Assembly: GCF_001552155.1 (NCBI RefSeq)
Contig: NZ_BCQQ01000022.1
Coordinates: 1-64,000 of the forward strand
Length of the DNA: 64,000 nucleotides
Direction of reading: 5' to 3'
Origin: Actinomadura formosensis NBRC 14204
Lineage (GTDB): Bacteria > Actinomycetota > Actinomycetes > Streptosporangiales > Streptosporangiaceae
Below are positions 8,368 through 16,512 of the stretch, piece after piece. Made by a program: the position numbers and the translations under genes. The first letter of the stretch is position 1. The number at the start of each line of letters is the position of its first letter. The notes under the pieces were generated by a model. It saw only the letters and a list, made by a program, of their open reading frames with translations, was not told the DNA's origin and searched no databases.

Positions 8368-8658
8368 ATGCCCCCGACCCGCCCCGGCCACGGCACGGAG
8401 AGGACACTCGGCCTCACCTTCACCACCCTGGCCGTCCTCGCCCTGCTCGGCATAGCCGCCACCCTCGACCTCCAGGCACCCGACACCAAGATCGCCCGCG
8501 AGGAGGCACGCCGCTCCGCCATCACCGGCCTGCTCAAAATGGCCATGGACGACCCCGACCTGGACAAGGCGTGGGGCCCGTCCCGGAAGGCGAAACCCGC
8601 AAAGCCCGGCGGCATCGTCAGCGCACTCGATCCTCCTGCCCTGCCGTGTGATCCTTAG
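8368..8658 (+). pseudogene. DUF6082-like membrane protein, truncated
   Basis: 96 residues with one transmembrane helix near the N-terminus (LGLTFTTLAVLALLGIAATL), followed by REEARRSAITGLLKMAMDDP and DLDKAWGP. This is the pattern at the beginning of DUF6082-type actinomycete proteins, which continue for roughly another 80-100 residues. Here the reading turns into proline-rich sequence and stops. Probably the 5' part of a truncated gene; a short intact variant cannot be excluded. Confidence 0.4.
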
Positions 8659-8713
8659 GCTCACGAATGTGCCGTCCGGCTCGGGCCTCGGCGGCGGTCT
8701 GGACGGGGCGGGG

Positions 8714-10873
8714 ATGAGCGGAAGACGCGAGGTCGACCAAGCCTCGAAGAGGTACGGCCTCAACAGTCTCAGGCGTTTTGCGGTCTCCCAGCTCTTGATC
8801 GGCGTCGGGCTGCTGATGATCTGGCCCTACGCCTTCGGCCTCATGGTGGAGGAAGTCGCGGCCACCAAGCGCGCCGCGAGAGGCGAGGGGGTTCCGGGCA
8901 CGTTCACCGCACAAGCAAAGGAGTGCAGCCGAGGCGGATGTTCCTGGTACGGCGCATTCACGACCGACGGCCCCTTTCAGTTGACCGGCAGGACAGTTCA
9001 GCTGAGGGGGAAGGGCGACCATTCCGTTTACGCCGGGGAGGAGATCCCCGCCCTCGACGTCGGTTCAGGGATGTTCGTCCAGATGAAGGGCGGGTCGCCG
9101 GATTGGGGGCAGCCGTTCGGCACCGTGGTCCTCGCCGCTTTTACCGGAAGCCTCGGGGTGGGGTTGAACGCCGCGGTGCTGTGGGGCGTTCACCGGACAC
9201 GGCCTTCTCGCGCGGCGCGCAGACGGCAGGCGGGGGAACGCGGGCGCCCCGCGCTGCGCGACCTCGCCGGCCGAGACAGGTGGGGCTGGTCGGCGCGGCC
9301 CGGCTCCTCCACGATCAGGGTGAAGATGGCCAGGTCCAAGGGGCGGACCCTGGCCGGGACGGTCTGCCTGCTCTCACTGGTGGCGTCGCTGCTGCTGTTC
9401 GGCCTGATCTGGGTCGTGTTCAACAAGGAGATCACCCGGGCCGAGCTGGTCGCGGGCTTGTGGGCGCCGCTCTTCGCGGTCGTCCTCGTGGGCGTCGCGG
9501 TCCAGACGCTCAGGCTGGTGCTGGTACGGCCCCGGATGTGGGTGACCGACGATGAGATCGTCATCTGGGACGGGCTGCTGCTGTGGAAGGTGCTGCGGAT
9601 CCCGCGCACCGCAGTCGCGGCGGTCCACTGCGGCGACGAGCCGGGGCGGGGCCAGGTCAAGGGGGGCGTGGCCCAATTGACGCCGTTCCGGGAGGAACTC
9701 AACCTCGTCCTGCGGATGCGGGACGACATTTCTCTTCCCGCACGTCGGCTGCGGTGGGGGAACTGGTTCTGGGTCATGTTGACTCTGAAGGATCCGGATC
9801 CGCAGACGGGCATGCCTCAGCGGGGGCGTCCGGTCCGCCGGTTGTGCCTTCGGGTGAAGGAGCCGCGCAGAGTGGCCGCCGACCTCGACCGCTGGCTGGC
9901 GGAGGACGAGACACTTCCGTCGCCGGGGTTCGCGCCGGTCGATCACGCCCGTCACGGCACGGTCCGCACACACCGTGGCGTCGGCGGTTCGCGCGTCAAG
10001 ATCAGGGGACGGCTTCCTCAGCCGGTGCTGGCCGAGTTCGTGAACGAGGGCCCCGGGACGCTGCGGGCCTGGCTTCGACGTACCGAGTTCGGCCGGGGGA
10101 CCCCGGTCGTGGTGTGCGGCCCCGGCGCCCCGCCCGCCACAACCGTCCTGGACGACCGGCTTGTATCCGACAAGGCGCTCACGAAGAGGTTCCTGTACGT
10201 CGAGTCCGAGGGCCGGTGGACCGTCACGGTCAGCGGACCGGAACGCGCACGCGGGTTCACCGGCTCGGCCACGGGCAGCGGGTCCGAAGTGCTCGCCTAC
10301 CAGGGGCCGGCTGGAATCGCCGTCGTGACATGCCCAGGTGGGCAACCCCACCAGGTCCACCTGCACGGGCCGAACCTGGCCGCGCTCCACGGCTGCGACC
10401 CGGTCGCGTCCACCGCCGTGCTCAGCCCGCCGGCGGGGGACGAGTCCCCGCCGAGCCGGAGCACGTTCGCCGTTCCGGCGCGGGCGATACTCCAGGTGAG
10501 AACCGCCGGGGCGGACTGGCGGATCGACGTGACACCCCTGGGACAGGCCGACGTGGACGCCCTTGCCCAAGCCAGAGAACAGGACGCCATCACCGTGCCG
10601 CCCACCGGCCACGTCCGGCCGTTCGAGCACTCCATAGCGGGTGACCGAACCGCAGTAGTGCGCTACCTGGGCCCACCGGGACCTGTGCTGTTCCGCAGCG
10701 GAGACACCTTCGGCCTCCTGCACCTCGACGCCACGCTGACCCCTGTTCGGACACTCGCTCTCCCGGACGGCGACACGGAAATCCGACTCCGCTCCCACAC
10801 ACTCCTCCAGGTCACCGGAGGCCACGGCACCTGGTCCCTGGAAGAGACCCACATCCTCCACCCGCCTCACTGA
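8714..10873 (+). CDS. Large membrane protein of unknown function
   Basis: About 719 residues, family not recognised. The N-terminal third has two membrane helices (LLIGVGLLMIWPYAFGL and VVLAAFTGSLGVGLNAAVLW) around a short extracytoplasmic loop with a CSRGGC pair. A basic linker and two more helices follow (TVCLLSLVASLLLFGLIWVV and LWAPLFAVVLVGVAV). The segment after the fourth helix (MWVTDDEIVIWDGLLLWKVL, RIPRTAVAAV) resembles the PH-like domains that follow paired helices in bacterial membrane proteins. The last 330 residues look like a beta-rich soluble domain. ATG at 8714 follows GGGGCGGGG; an in-frame GTG at 8648 is possible. It stands alone and is not part of an operon. Confidence 0.65.
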   Translation: MSGRREVDQASKRYGLNSLRRFAVSQLLIGVGLLMIWPYAFGLMVEEVAATKRAARGEGVPGTFTAQAKECSRGGCSWYGAFTTDGPFQLTGRTVQLRGKGDHSVYAGEEIPALDVGSGMFVQMKGGSPDWGQPFGTVVLAAFTGSLGVGLNAAVLWGVHRTRPSRAARRRQAGERGRPALRDLAGRDRWGWSARPGSSTIRVKMARSKGRTLAGTVCLLSLVASLLLFGLIWVVFNKEITRAELVAGLWAPLFAVVLVGVAVQTLRLVLVRPRMWVTDDEIVIWDGLLLWKVLRIPRTAVAAVHCGDEPGRGQVKGGVAQLTPFREELNLVLRMRDDISLPARRLRWGNWFWVMLTLKDPDPQTGMPQRGRPVRRLCLRVKEPRRVAADLDRWLAEDETLPSPGFAPVDHARHGTVRTHRGVGGSRVKIRGRLPQPVLAEFVNEGPGTLRAWLRRTEFGRGTPVVVCGPGAPPATTVLDDRLVSDKALTKRFLYVESEGRWTVTVSGPERARGFTGSATGSGSEVLAYQGPAGIAVVTCPGGQPHQVHLHGPNLAALHGCDPVASTAVLSPPAGDESPPSRSTFAVPARAILQVRTAGADWRIDVTPLGQADVDALAQAREQDAITVPPTGHVRPFEHSIAGDRTAVVRYLGPPGPVLFRSGDTFGLLHLDATLTPVRTLALPDGDTEIRLRSHTLLQVTGGHGTWSLEETHILHPPH

Positions 10874-11083
10874 CAAAGCAGGCCCAGACCACTCCCGCTT
10901 GAGCGCCCAGGTCGCCGCCCCGGGCAGTGGACAGCGAGGAGGCCGTCATGGGCGGCCGTTCCCTGCCGTTTCAGCGCGGCGAGCATCACCTGGGCCGCTC
11001 GCCCGGCACGCGCCGGCGAGAACTCCGATGTCGAAGGCCGCGGCTGGTCGCCGCCGGTCGCCACGCGGACGGACGGCGGTCAT

Positions 11084-11122
11084 GCCGGTACCCCGGGCGG
11101 CGGCTCCGTCCGGGGTACCGGC
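11084..11122 (-). terminator. Rho-independent-type hairpin after the secreted repeat protein
   Basis: A perfect 13-bp stem, GCCGGTACCCCGG with CCGGGGTACCGGC, and a 13-base loop, six bases beyond the stop codon of the minus-strand gene at 11128. It lacks a long T run, as is common in high-GC actinomycetes. Confidence 0.7.
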
Positions 11123-11127
11123 GTGGA

Positions 11128-12747
11128 TCAGCGGACGTCCACGTAGTCCCCGGTGCCGGTGGCGGAGAGGTAGGCGGCGCTGCCCGGGTAGACGGCGCGC
11201 CAGGTGCCGTCCAGCTTGGCGGTGAAGGATGTGCGGAACACCCCGTCGGAGGCGCTGCGGGTGGTCCCGGCCAGCGCCCACGACGACGTCCCCGCCCGCC
11301 GGAAGTAGATCTTCACCGTGGCGCCCGACCCCGGCTTCCAGCCGCCCACGTACCGGCTCAGCTTGCCCTGCACCGTCAGCGCCCGCCCCTTGCGAACCGG
11401 CTCCGGGGCGGCGTTGAACGAGGTGATGGCCGTCCGGTACCGCGCGTCGACGAAGTCGGCCCCGCTCACCGCCGGACGGTAGGCGGACGACCCCGCGTAG
11501 CGCACCCGCCAGTACCCGTCGCGCGTGGCGGGCGCCCCCACCGAGAACGCCCCGGTCGAACTGGTCGTCCCCTGGCCCGCACGCGTCCACCCGGACGTGC
11601 CGTTCGCGGAGAACTCGACGTCCACGGTGGCGCCCTTCACGGCCGCGCCGCCCGCCAGCAGCCGCCCTGACATCGTGACCGTCCCATCGAGCGCGACGGG
11701 CTCCGGCCCGGCGTTCGCCCCGCTGAACGCGGTGACGGCCCGCGCGGTCCCGACCTCCAGCGGCTGCCGGATCTCGCTCCGCACGAACAGGCCGGTCGAG
11801 TTGGGCACGTACTGGACGAGCAGCTCACCCGGGGACGCCGTGAACGAGAACTCGAACGAACCACCGTCGCCGAGCTTCTCGACCTTCCCGAGGTACCTGG
11901 AGCTGCCGCCGTCGAACGGCCTGCTCCAAGCCTCGACGGACTCACCCGGCCCCAGGAACACCGGCCCGCCCGTCCCCGCGCGCGTCAGCTCCCCCCGGAC
12001 GGTGACCGTGCCGCCCGCCGGAACGGGGTTGGCGACGCCGACCCGCGCCGAGATCGCCGTGGCGGTCTGCCGGACCGTGACCGGGGTCGTCCCCCAGCCG
12101 TGGCACACCACGCCCTTCGCGTCGTTGGAGAGCTGGGGCCGTACCTCGGCATCGCCCCGCACGGTGAACCGCCCGTCGGCACCGGTCTCGGTGGCCCCCG
12201 GGGTTCCCAGGAGCTTCACGGGCAGCCCGCCCGCAGGCTGCAAGGGGGCGGCCTTGGACGTCCGGTAGGAGATGCCGCCGGACGCCGTCACCGTCCGGTG
12301 GTCGGCGTCGATCACCGCCGGCGTCGCGGTGACACCGGAGTAGACCGGCGTGTAACACGCCTGGAAGACGTTGCCGCTTTGCGCGAGCAGGCCGCCGTTC
12401 GCGTCATCCACGTTGACGACGGCCCAGTGCTCTCCCGGGTGCTCCTCAACGGAGATCGGCAGGCTCCCCTGCCAGGTGCCGTCCTGCGCGGTCCCACTGA
12501 TCAGCCGGAGATCTCCCACCGCCGCCCAGCTCCCGCCGAACCGCGAATCGGTGAACCACGCCTGCACTCGTCCCACGCCCTCGCCCCGGACGTTCACCGT
12601 GACGGTCACCGGATGCGCGGGGTCGTCCCGATCCATCGCGGCGTGCACATACACATAGGGCGCCGCGGACGCGGCGGGCGCGGCGATCACGACAGCGGGC
12701 ACCGCCAGGACGGCGGCGGAAACCAGGGTGAGAAAACGTCGCTGCAC
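11128..12747 (-). CDS. Secreted protein with Ig-like/bacterial repeat domains
   Basis: 539 residues. A clear signal peptide (MQRRFLTLVSAAVLAVPAVV, cleavage probably after ASA near residue 28) sends it out of the cell. The mature part is all beta: an N-terminal domain with two cysteines, then repeated Ig-like modules. At least two copies end in a similar phrase (DGYWRVRYAGSSAYRPAVSG and DGTWRAVYPGSAAYLSATGT, each followed by DFVDAR or DYVDVR). No catalytic motif is visible, so it may be structural or adhesive. The GTG start at 12747 has GGAGGA six bases upstream, and that site lies inside a hairpin (12753-12777). A strong terminator follows the stop. Confidence 0.75.
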   Translation of the reverse strand: MQRRFLTLVSAAVLAVPAVVIAAPAASAAPYVYVHAAMDRDDPAHPVTVTVNVRGEGVGRVQAWFTDSRFGGSWAAVGDLRLISGTAQDGTWQGSLPISVEEHPGEHWAVVNVDDANGGLLAQSGNVFQACYTPVYSGVTATPAVIDADHRTVTASGGISYRTSKAAPLQPAGGLPVKLLGTPGATETGADGRFTVRGDAEVRPQLSNDAKGVVCHGWGTTPVTVRQTATAISARVGVANPVPAGGTVTVRGELTRAGTGGPVFLGPGESVEAWSRPFDGGSSRYLGKVEKLGDGGSFEFSFTASPGELLVQYVPNSTGLFVRSEIRQPLEVGTARAVTAFSGANAGPEPVALDGTVTMSGRLLAGGAAVKGATVDVEFSANGTSGWTRAGQGTTSSTGAFSVGAPATRDGYWRVRYAGSSAYRPAVSGADFVDARYRTAITSFNAAPEPVRKGRALTVQGKLSRYVGGWKPGSGATVKIYFRRAGTSSWALAGTTRSASDGVFRTSFTAKLDGTWRAVYPGSAAYLSATGTGDYVDVR

Positions 12748-12752
12748 AGAGT

Positions 12753-12777
12753 CCTCCAGGGCTGCTCACCCTGGAGG
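12753..12777 (-). promoter_or_regulatory. Hairpin enclosing the ribosome binding site of the secreted protein
   Basis: On the minus strand CCTCCAGGG, a seven-base loop and CCCTGGAGG form a perfect 9-bp stem that ends five bases before the GTG start. The Shine-Dalgarno sequence GGAGG is part of the 3' arm, so the fold would block initiation unless opened. A role in translational control is inferred. Confidence 0.5.
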
Positions 12778-12911
12778 ACGTCCCGGCCCACCCCCGCGGA
12801 TCACCTTGGAACGATCACAACTTGATCTCCAGGCCCCTCGGGCGGGCCGGGGCGACCGGGGCTCGCGCCAGGTGACGCCCGCGGCCGCATCGGACGGACG
12901 TGTCAGTTCAG

Positions 12912-12927
12912 ATACCCTAGGGGGTAT
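12912..12927. promoter_or_regulatory. CsoR/CstR-like palindrome
   Basis: ATACCC-TAGG-GGGTAT: 6-bp arms around four bases, overlapping a possible -10 (TATATT, 12925-12930). Operators of the CsoR family (copper, persulfide or nickel sensors) have this ATACCC...GGGTAT form. It lies 75 bases upstream of the small cysteine protein at 13002. No csoR-like gene is in the window. Confidence 0.5.
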
Positions 12928-13001
12928 ATTGGTGGAAGTGGAACCTCCCACCCAGCGGTCAGGGCCAACCGGCCCGCGACCCGACCCGAAGGAGAAAGCC
13001 C

Positions 13002-13169
13002 ATGTGCCAGCGCGCCGTTTGCCGAAAGTGCCAAGGCGCCACCTACCGGGGCTGCGGCCAGCACGTCGAGCAGGTGCTCGCCGGAGTCCCCCGGTCCCAG
13101 CGCTGCACCTGCGGACAGAAGGAAGAGGCCGCCGGAAGCGTCTGGACGCGCCTGTTCCGCCGGGGCTGA
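13002..13169 (+). CDS. Small cysteine-rich conserved protein
   Basis: 55 residues beginning MCQRAVCRKCQGATYRGCGQ, then HVEQVLAGVPRSQRCTCG and a charged tail. It resembles small conserved bacterial proteins with a C..C.K.TW.GCG.HV...GVP...RC pattern, whose function is unknown; the cysteines suggest zinc or other metal binding. ATG at 13002 has AAGGAG seven bases upstream, the strongest initiation signal in this stretch. A longer reading in another frame overlaps it but lacks protein character. The CsoR-like palindrome upstream suggests metal- or sulfide-linked control (inference). Confidence 0.75.
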   Translation: MCQRAVCRKCQGATYRGCGQHVEQVLAGVPRSQRCTCGQKEEAAGSVWTRLFRRG

Positions 13170-13252
13170 CCTCCGCCGCCTACCGGCTCATCGTCTTCGC
13201 CGAACTGACCGGAACCCGCCCGTTGCGGCCGGCCGGCTTCTGAGCCGACAGG

Positions 13253-14653
13253 TCACGGCCCGGACCGCAGCGTGCGCGGCAGCCTGCGGTCGAGGACGGT
13301 CAGGACGAGGACGAGGGCGGTCACCGCGATGAGCACGTCACCGATGCGGTGCAGCCCCGCGTCGTCCGGGCCGTCCCGGAACACCAGGCCGACAAGGCTG
13401 CCGGAGGCGATCGCACCCACATAACCGGAGGTCCTCAGCAGTCCCGCGGCGATACCGGTCTCCTGCGGGCCGGCCTGGGCGAAGACGGCGGCCTGGTTGC
13501 CGACGGTCGCGAGGCCGATCGCCACTCCCACCAGGGTCGTCAGGGCGACGATCAGTACCAGCGGTGTGCCACCGCCGGTGAACCTGATGGCCACCCCGAC
13601 GGCGAGGGCCAGGGCGGCGCTCGCCGTGAGCGGCGCCTTGACCAGGCCGCGTTTCGAGACGGGACGGGTGACGAGGGCGCCGGCCGCGCTCATCGGCACG
13701 ATGAGCATCCCCGCCAGCGTCGCCGGCAGGCCGCGGTCTTCCTGGAGCCACTGGGTGAGCCCGTACATCACGCAGTACGCGACGAGCATCGTTCCGGCGG
13801 TCCTCACGTAGGTGAGGGTGAGGCTTGCGTTGTCGAGGAGTGAGCGCACGTCGATGAAGGGATGGCGGGCCTTCGGCTCCCACCAGAGGAGCCCCGCGCC
13901 CAGCCCCGCTGAGGCGGCCGCGAATGGCCAGCGCGCGAGGTGCGGGTCGGCGAGGAAGGCGACCAGGAGGCAGAGCATGCCGCCGAAGAGCACCATGCCG
14001 GGGACGTCGAGGTCGGCGACGATTCGGCGCACGCCCCGGGCTGGTACGGGCCCGTCCGCGGGCGACCATCTCCAGGCCATGGCGAACACGGCCAGCGCCA
14101 GGGGGATGTTGATCCAGAACGTGGACCGCCAGCCGGCGAGGCTGACCAGGAGCCCGCCGAGCGGGAGCCCGAGCAGGACCGTCACCTGACTGGCGATCAC
14201 GAGCGCGCCGAGTGTGCTTCCGGCCGGTGCGCCGCTGGCGTCGGCGCGGCGGCGGATCATGAGCATCGCCGTCGGGAAGGCGGCCGAGGTGCCGACTCCG
14301 AGCAGGACGCGTGCGGCCAGGAGGGTCGTCAGGTTCGCGGCGAGGGCGCCCACCGCGCCGCCGGCCGCCACGAGCAGTGTGCCCGCCAGGAACAGGCGGC
14401 GCGGGCCGAGCAGTTCGGCGAACCGTCCCATGGCGGGTTGCGCCACCGCGCTGGCGACGTACAGGACGGTCACCAGGAGCGCCACCCGGCCGACCGAGGA
14501 GTCCATGGCCGCCGCGATCGGAACGAGCGCGGTGGCGACGATCGAGCTGTTGACGGGGTTGAGGGTGGCGCCCAGGATCAGCGGGGTCGAGAACCGCCGG
14601 CCGAACGGGGGCCCGGGGTTCTCGGTGACGCGGGCCACCGGATGCGAGGTCAT
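13253..14653 (-). CDS. MFS transporter, DHA2-like drug/metabolite exporter
   Basis: 466 residues and about 14 predicted membrane helices, the topology of the DHA2 drug:H+ antiporter family. It shows family signatures: NPVNSSIVATALVPIAAAM in helix 1 (antiporter motif D1-like), GRFAELLGPRRLFLAG (motif A) after helix 2, and GWRSTFWINIPLAL in the middle. It probably exports a toxic compound or metabolite using the proton gradient. The ATG at 14653 overlaps the stop of a small upstream reading (ATGA). Two palindromic operators lie just upstream. It borders the catabolic island but is read away from it. Confidence 0.88.
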   Translation of the reverse strand: MTSHPVARVTENPGPPFGRRFSTPLILGATLNPVNSSIVATALVPIAAAMDSSVGRVALLVTVLYVASAVAQPAMGRFAELLGPRRLFLAGTLLVAAGGAVGALAANLTTLLAARVLLGVGTSAAFPTAMLMIRRRADASGAPAGSTLGALVIASQVTVLLGLPLGGLLVSLAGWRSTFWINIPLALAVFAMAWRWSPADGPVPARGVRRIVADLDVPGMVLFGGMLCLLVAFLADPHLARWPFAAASAGLGAGLLWWEPKARHPFIDVRSLLDNASLTLTYVRTAGTMLVAYCVMYGLTQWLQEDRGLPATLAGMLIVPMSAAGALVTRPVSKRGLVKAPLTASAALALAVGVAIRFTGGGTPLVLIVALTTLVGVAIGLATVGNQAAVFAQAGPQETGIAAGLLRTSGYVGAIASGSLVGLVFRDGPDDAGLHRIGDVLIAVTALVLVLTVLDRRLPRTLRSGP

Positions 14654-14817
14654 GGCCGCCGGGTCCCGGACGCCGTGTCGCGGCGGTCCCCGGCGGCGTG
14701 CTCGCGTCCGCGGACGGGGTCCGCCGAGGTCCGGACCGGCGGGTCGCGCTCCAGTACGGCGATCGTCTCGATGACCGGCCTGGCGGGGGCGAGAGGGGGC
14801 GGCGTATGGATGTTCAT
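14650..14817 (-). CDS. Possible leader ORF before the MFS gene
   Basis: 55 codons starting MNIHTPPPLAPARPVIETIA and ending RRP, with a TGA that overlaps the MFS start codon as ATGA. No family is recognised. Its ATG lies directly next to the operator palindromes, so it would be the first reading on the transcript. The ribosome binding site is weak. It may couple translation of the transporter, or the overlap may be chance. Confidence 0.35.
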   Translation of the reverse strand: MNIHTPPPLAPARPVIETIAVLERDPPVRTSADPVRGREHAAGDRRDTASGTRRP

Positions 14818-14821
14818 TGTA

Positions 14822-14866
14822 AGCAGGTTACCTGCTAAACAGGCAACCTAAACAGGTTGCCTGTTT
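14822..14866. promoter_or_regulatory. Two palindromic operators upstream of the MFS gene
   Basis: Two perfect palindromes lie side by side. The first is AGCAGGT-T-ACCTGCT (14822-14836). The second has 13-bp arms, AAACAGGCAACCT and AGGTTGCCTGTTT, around four bases (14837-14866). Both carry the same CAGGT core. This is the form of TetR- or MarR-family operators guarding efflux genes. No divergent regulator gene adjoins it; the nearest regulator is the MarR gene at 15985. Confidence 0.7.
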
Positions 14867-14933
14867 AGTTGAGATACGGCACTTCGAGGGACGCGGAAGG
14901 CTCCCGAAGTCCTCCCTCCGATTCACTCCCCTC

Positions 14934-14995
14934 TTGCCAAGGATCCTGAACATGCTTAATGTGATCAGCATAAGGGTGTTCAGGGCTCCTGAACA
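14934..14995 (+). promoter_or_regulatory. Promoter with repeated CCTGAACA operator sites (first dioxygenase gene)
   Basis: Possible -35 TTGCCA (14934-14939) and -10 TAATGT (14957-14962) with 17 bases between. Within and after it are three copies of one 8-mer: CCTGAACA at 14945-14952, TGTTCAGG at 14977-14984 and CCTGAACA at 14988-14995. The last two form a palindrome with a 3-base centre. Probably the binding region of the MarR regulator encoded downstream. Confidence 0.5.
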
Positions 14996-15082
14996 TCAGA
15001 TGGCCTGATCCCGGTCGCCGGCGACTCTCGCCGTGGTGCGGAAGCAAGCCGACGTTGCCCGCTACTCGAGAAAGGCACCAGC

Positions 15083-15910
15083 ATGAGGGCAGTCCCACTC
15101 ACCGACAGCATCGGCGTCGAGCTCCAGGACCTCGACATGTCCAAGCCCTTCGGCCCCGACGAGGTCGAGGTCCTGCGAGAGGCGTTCGACACCGGGGGCG
15201 TCGTGCTGGTCCGAGGCCAGAAGCTCGCCGACGAGGACCAGGACCGGTTCGTCACCACGCTCGGCGAACTGCACACCTTCCGGTGGGGCACGACCGTCGA
15301 GTACCTCTCCAACGTCATCGAGGACAACCCGAGCCTGGCCGGCAGCCGCCGCCTGCTCTTCCACAACGACGGCGCCTACCGCGAAGACGTCGCGGCCGGT
15401 ACCTGCCTCTACGCCCAGGACGTCTCGCCCACGTCCCCGCCCACCGCCTTCGCGAACAGCGTGCGCGCCTACGAGAACCTGCCGGAAGAGATCAAGGTCA
15501 AGATCGAGGGCCTGCACGCCTACAACATGTTCGACCTCAACGACGCGGACGCCGAGCAGAAGCGGATGCGGCTGTCCGACTACCCCGAGGGCGCCGACCT
15601 CTCCAGCGTCCAGGCCGCCGAGCACCCGGTCGTGATCACCGTGCCGCACTCCGGGCGGAAGGCGCTGTTCGTCAACGAGTTCAACACCAGCCACATCGTT
15701 GAGTACGGCCCGGATTCCGAGGAGGGGGAGGAGCTCCTCCAGACCCTTTTCGCCGCCCTCTACGACGACGCCAACGTCTACACCCACCACTACGAGAACG
15801 ACGATCTCGTCCTGTTCAACAACCGCGCGGTCCAGCACGCTCGAACGGGTCAGGTCGACCACAACCCGCGCACCCTGCGCCGGCTCGTCCTGAAGACCCT
15901 GAACTGGTGA
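15083..15910 (+). CDS. TauD/TfdA-family Fe(II)/2-oxoglutarate dioxygenase (copy 1)
   Basis: 275 residues, the usual family length. The iron ligands are visible: H94-x-D96 in FHNDGAYRE and the distal H252 in VQHAR, with arginines just after (RTLRRLVLK) for 2-oxoglutarate binding. Such enzymes hydroxylate a substrate while decarboxylating 2-oxoglutarate; relatives act on taurine, phenoxyacetates and natural products. ATG at 15083 follows GAGAAAGG. A MarR regulator is encoded immediately downstream (15985). A paralogue lies at 37950 in the same island, with the catalytic motif at the same residue numbers and roughly half of the residues alike by eye. Confidence 0.9.
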   Translation: MRAVPLTDSIGVELQDLDMSKPFGPDEVEVLREAFDTGGVVLVRGQKLADEDQDRFVTTLGELHTFRWGTTVEYLSNVIEDNPSLAGSRRLLFHNDGAYREDVAAGTCLYAQDVSPTSPPTAFANSVRAYENLPEEIKVKIEGLHAYNMFDLNDADAEQKRMRLSDYPEGADLSSVQAAEHPVVITVPHSGRKALFVNEFNTSHIVEYGPDSEEGEELLQTLFAALYDDANVYTHHYENDDLVLFNNRAVQHARTGQVDHNPRTLRRLVLKTLNW

Positions 15911-15984
15911 GCCGTCCGGCGGGGCCCGCGGCGGTGAACCGGCCGCGGGCCCCCGCCACCCCACCCGTCACCGAAGGGCGGATC

Positions 15985-16482
15985 GTGTCTCGTGAAACGG
16001 CGACGGCCGGCATCGTCTCGCCCGTGCCGCCGGCGGGCGACGCGGCGAAGCTCGCCGCCGACATACGGGCGGCCGCGGGGCGGCTGATCCGGCGCGTCAG
16101 GCACGAGAGCGGGACGACGCTCACCTGGTCCCAGAGCGTCCTGCTGAGCGGACTGGCGAAGCACGGTCACGCGACGGCCAGCGAACTCGCCGTCGAGAAC
16201 GGCCTGCGGACGCAGACCGTCTGGTCGAGCCTCGTCACCCTGGAAGAGCGCGGGCTGGTCACGCGCCGGCGCGACGCGGCCGACCGCCGGAACGTGCACG
16301 CGTCCCTGACCCTGAGCGGCCAGAAGGAGCTGGAGGCGGACCGGCGGGCCCGCGAAGCCTGGATCGAGGGGGTCCTCGAACGCGAGTTCACCGTGGCGCA
16401 ACGGGAGGTCCTCGCCCAGGCGGTACCCCTGCTCGTGCGGCTTGCCGGCTCCGCCGGCCAGACCGCGCCGGGCGGCGGCTGA
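15985..16482 (+). CDS. MarR-family transcriptional regulator
   Basis: 165 residues with a winged helix-turn-helix in the middle: ATASELAVENGLRTQTVWSS as helix-turn-helix, then GLVTRRRDAADRRNVHASLT as wing. The GTG at 15985 has GAAGGG a short distance upstream. An earlier GTG at 15907 overlaps the dioxygenase stop (GTGA) but would add 26 proline/alanine-rich residues unlike the family. It probably controls the dioxygenase operon, whose upstream region holds repeated CCTGAACA sites, and responds to an aromatic or acidic ligand as many MarR proteins do (inference). Confidence 0.87.
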   Translation: MSRETATAGIVSPVPPAGDAAKLAADIRAAAGRLIRRVRHESGTTLTWSQSVLLSGLAKHGHATASELAVENGLRTQTVWSSLVTLEERGLVTRRRDAADRRNVHASLTLSGQKELEADRRAREAWIEGVLEREFTVAQREVLAQAVPLLVRLAGSAGQTAPGGG

Positions 16483-16512
16483 CCGGCGGCCGGGCCTGGA
16501 GCGGCCGCTTCT

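Noticed and set aside
10874-11083. A gene in the gap after the large membrane protein
   Set aside because: Short GC-rich readings only, without ribosome binding site or protein character; nothing supportable before the terminator.
13940-14851. Open reading of 303 codons opposite the MFS gene
   Set aside because: It is rich in Glu, Arg and Gly, has no family similarity and lies opposite a complete 14-helix transporter; a GC-rich shadow.
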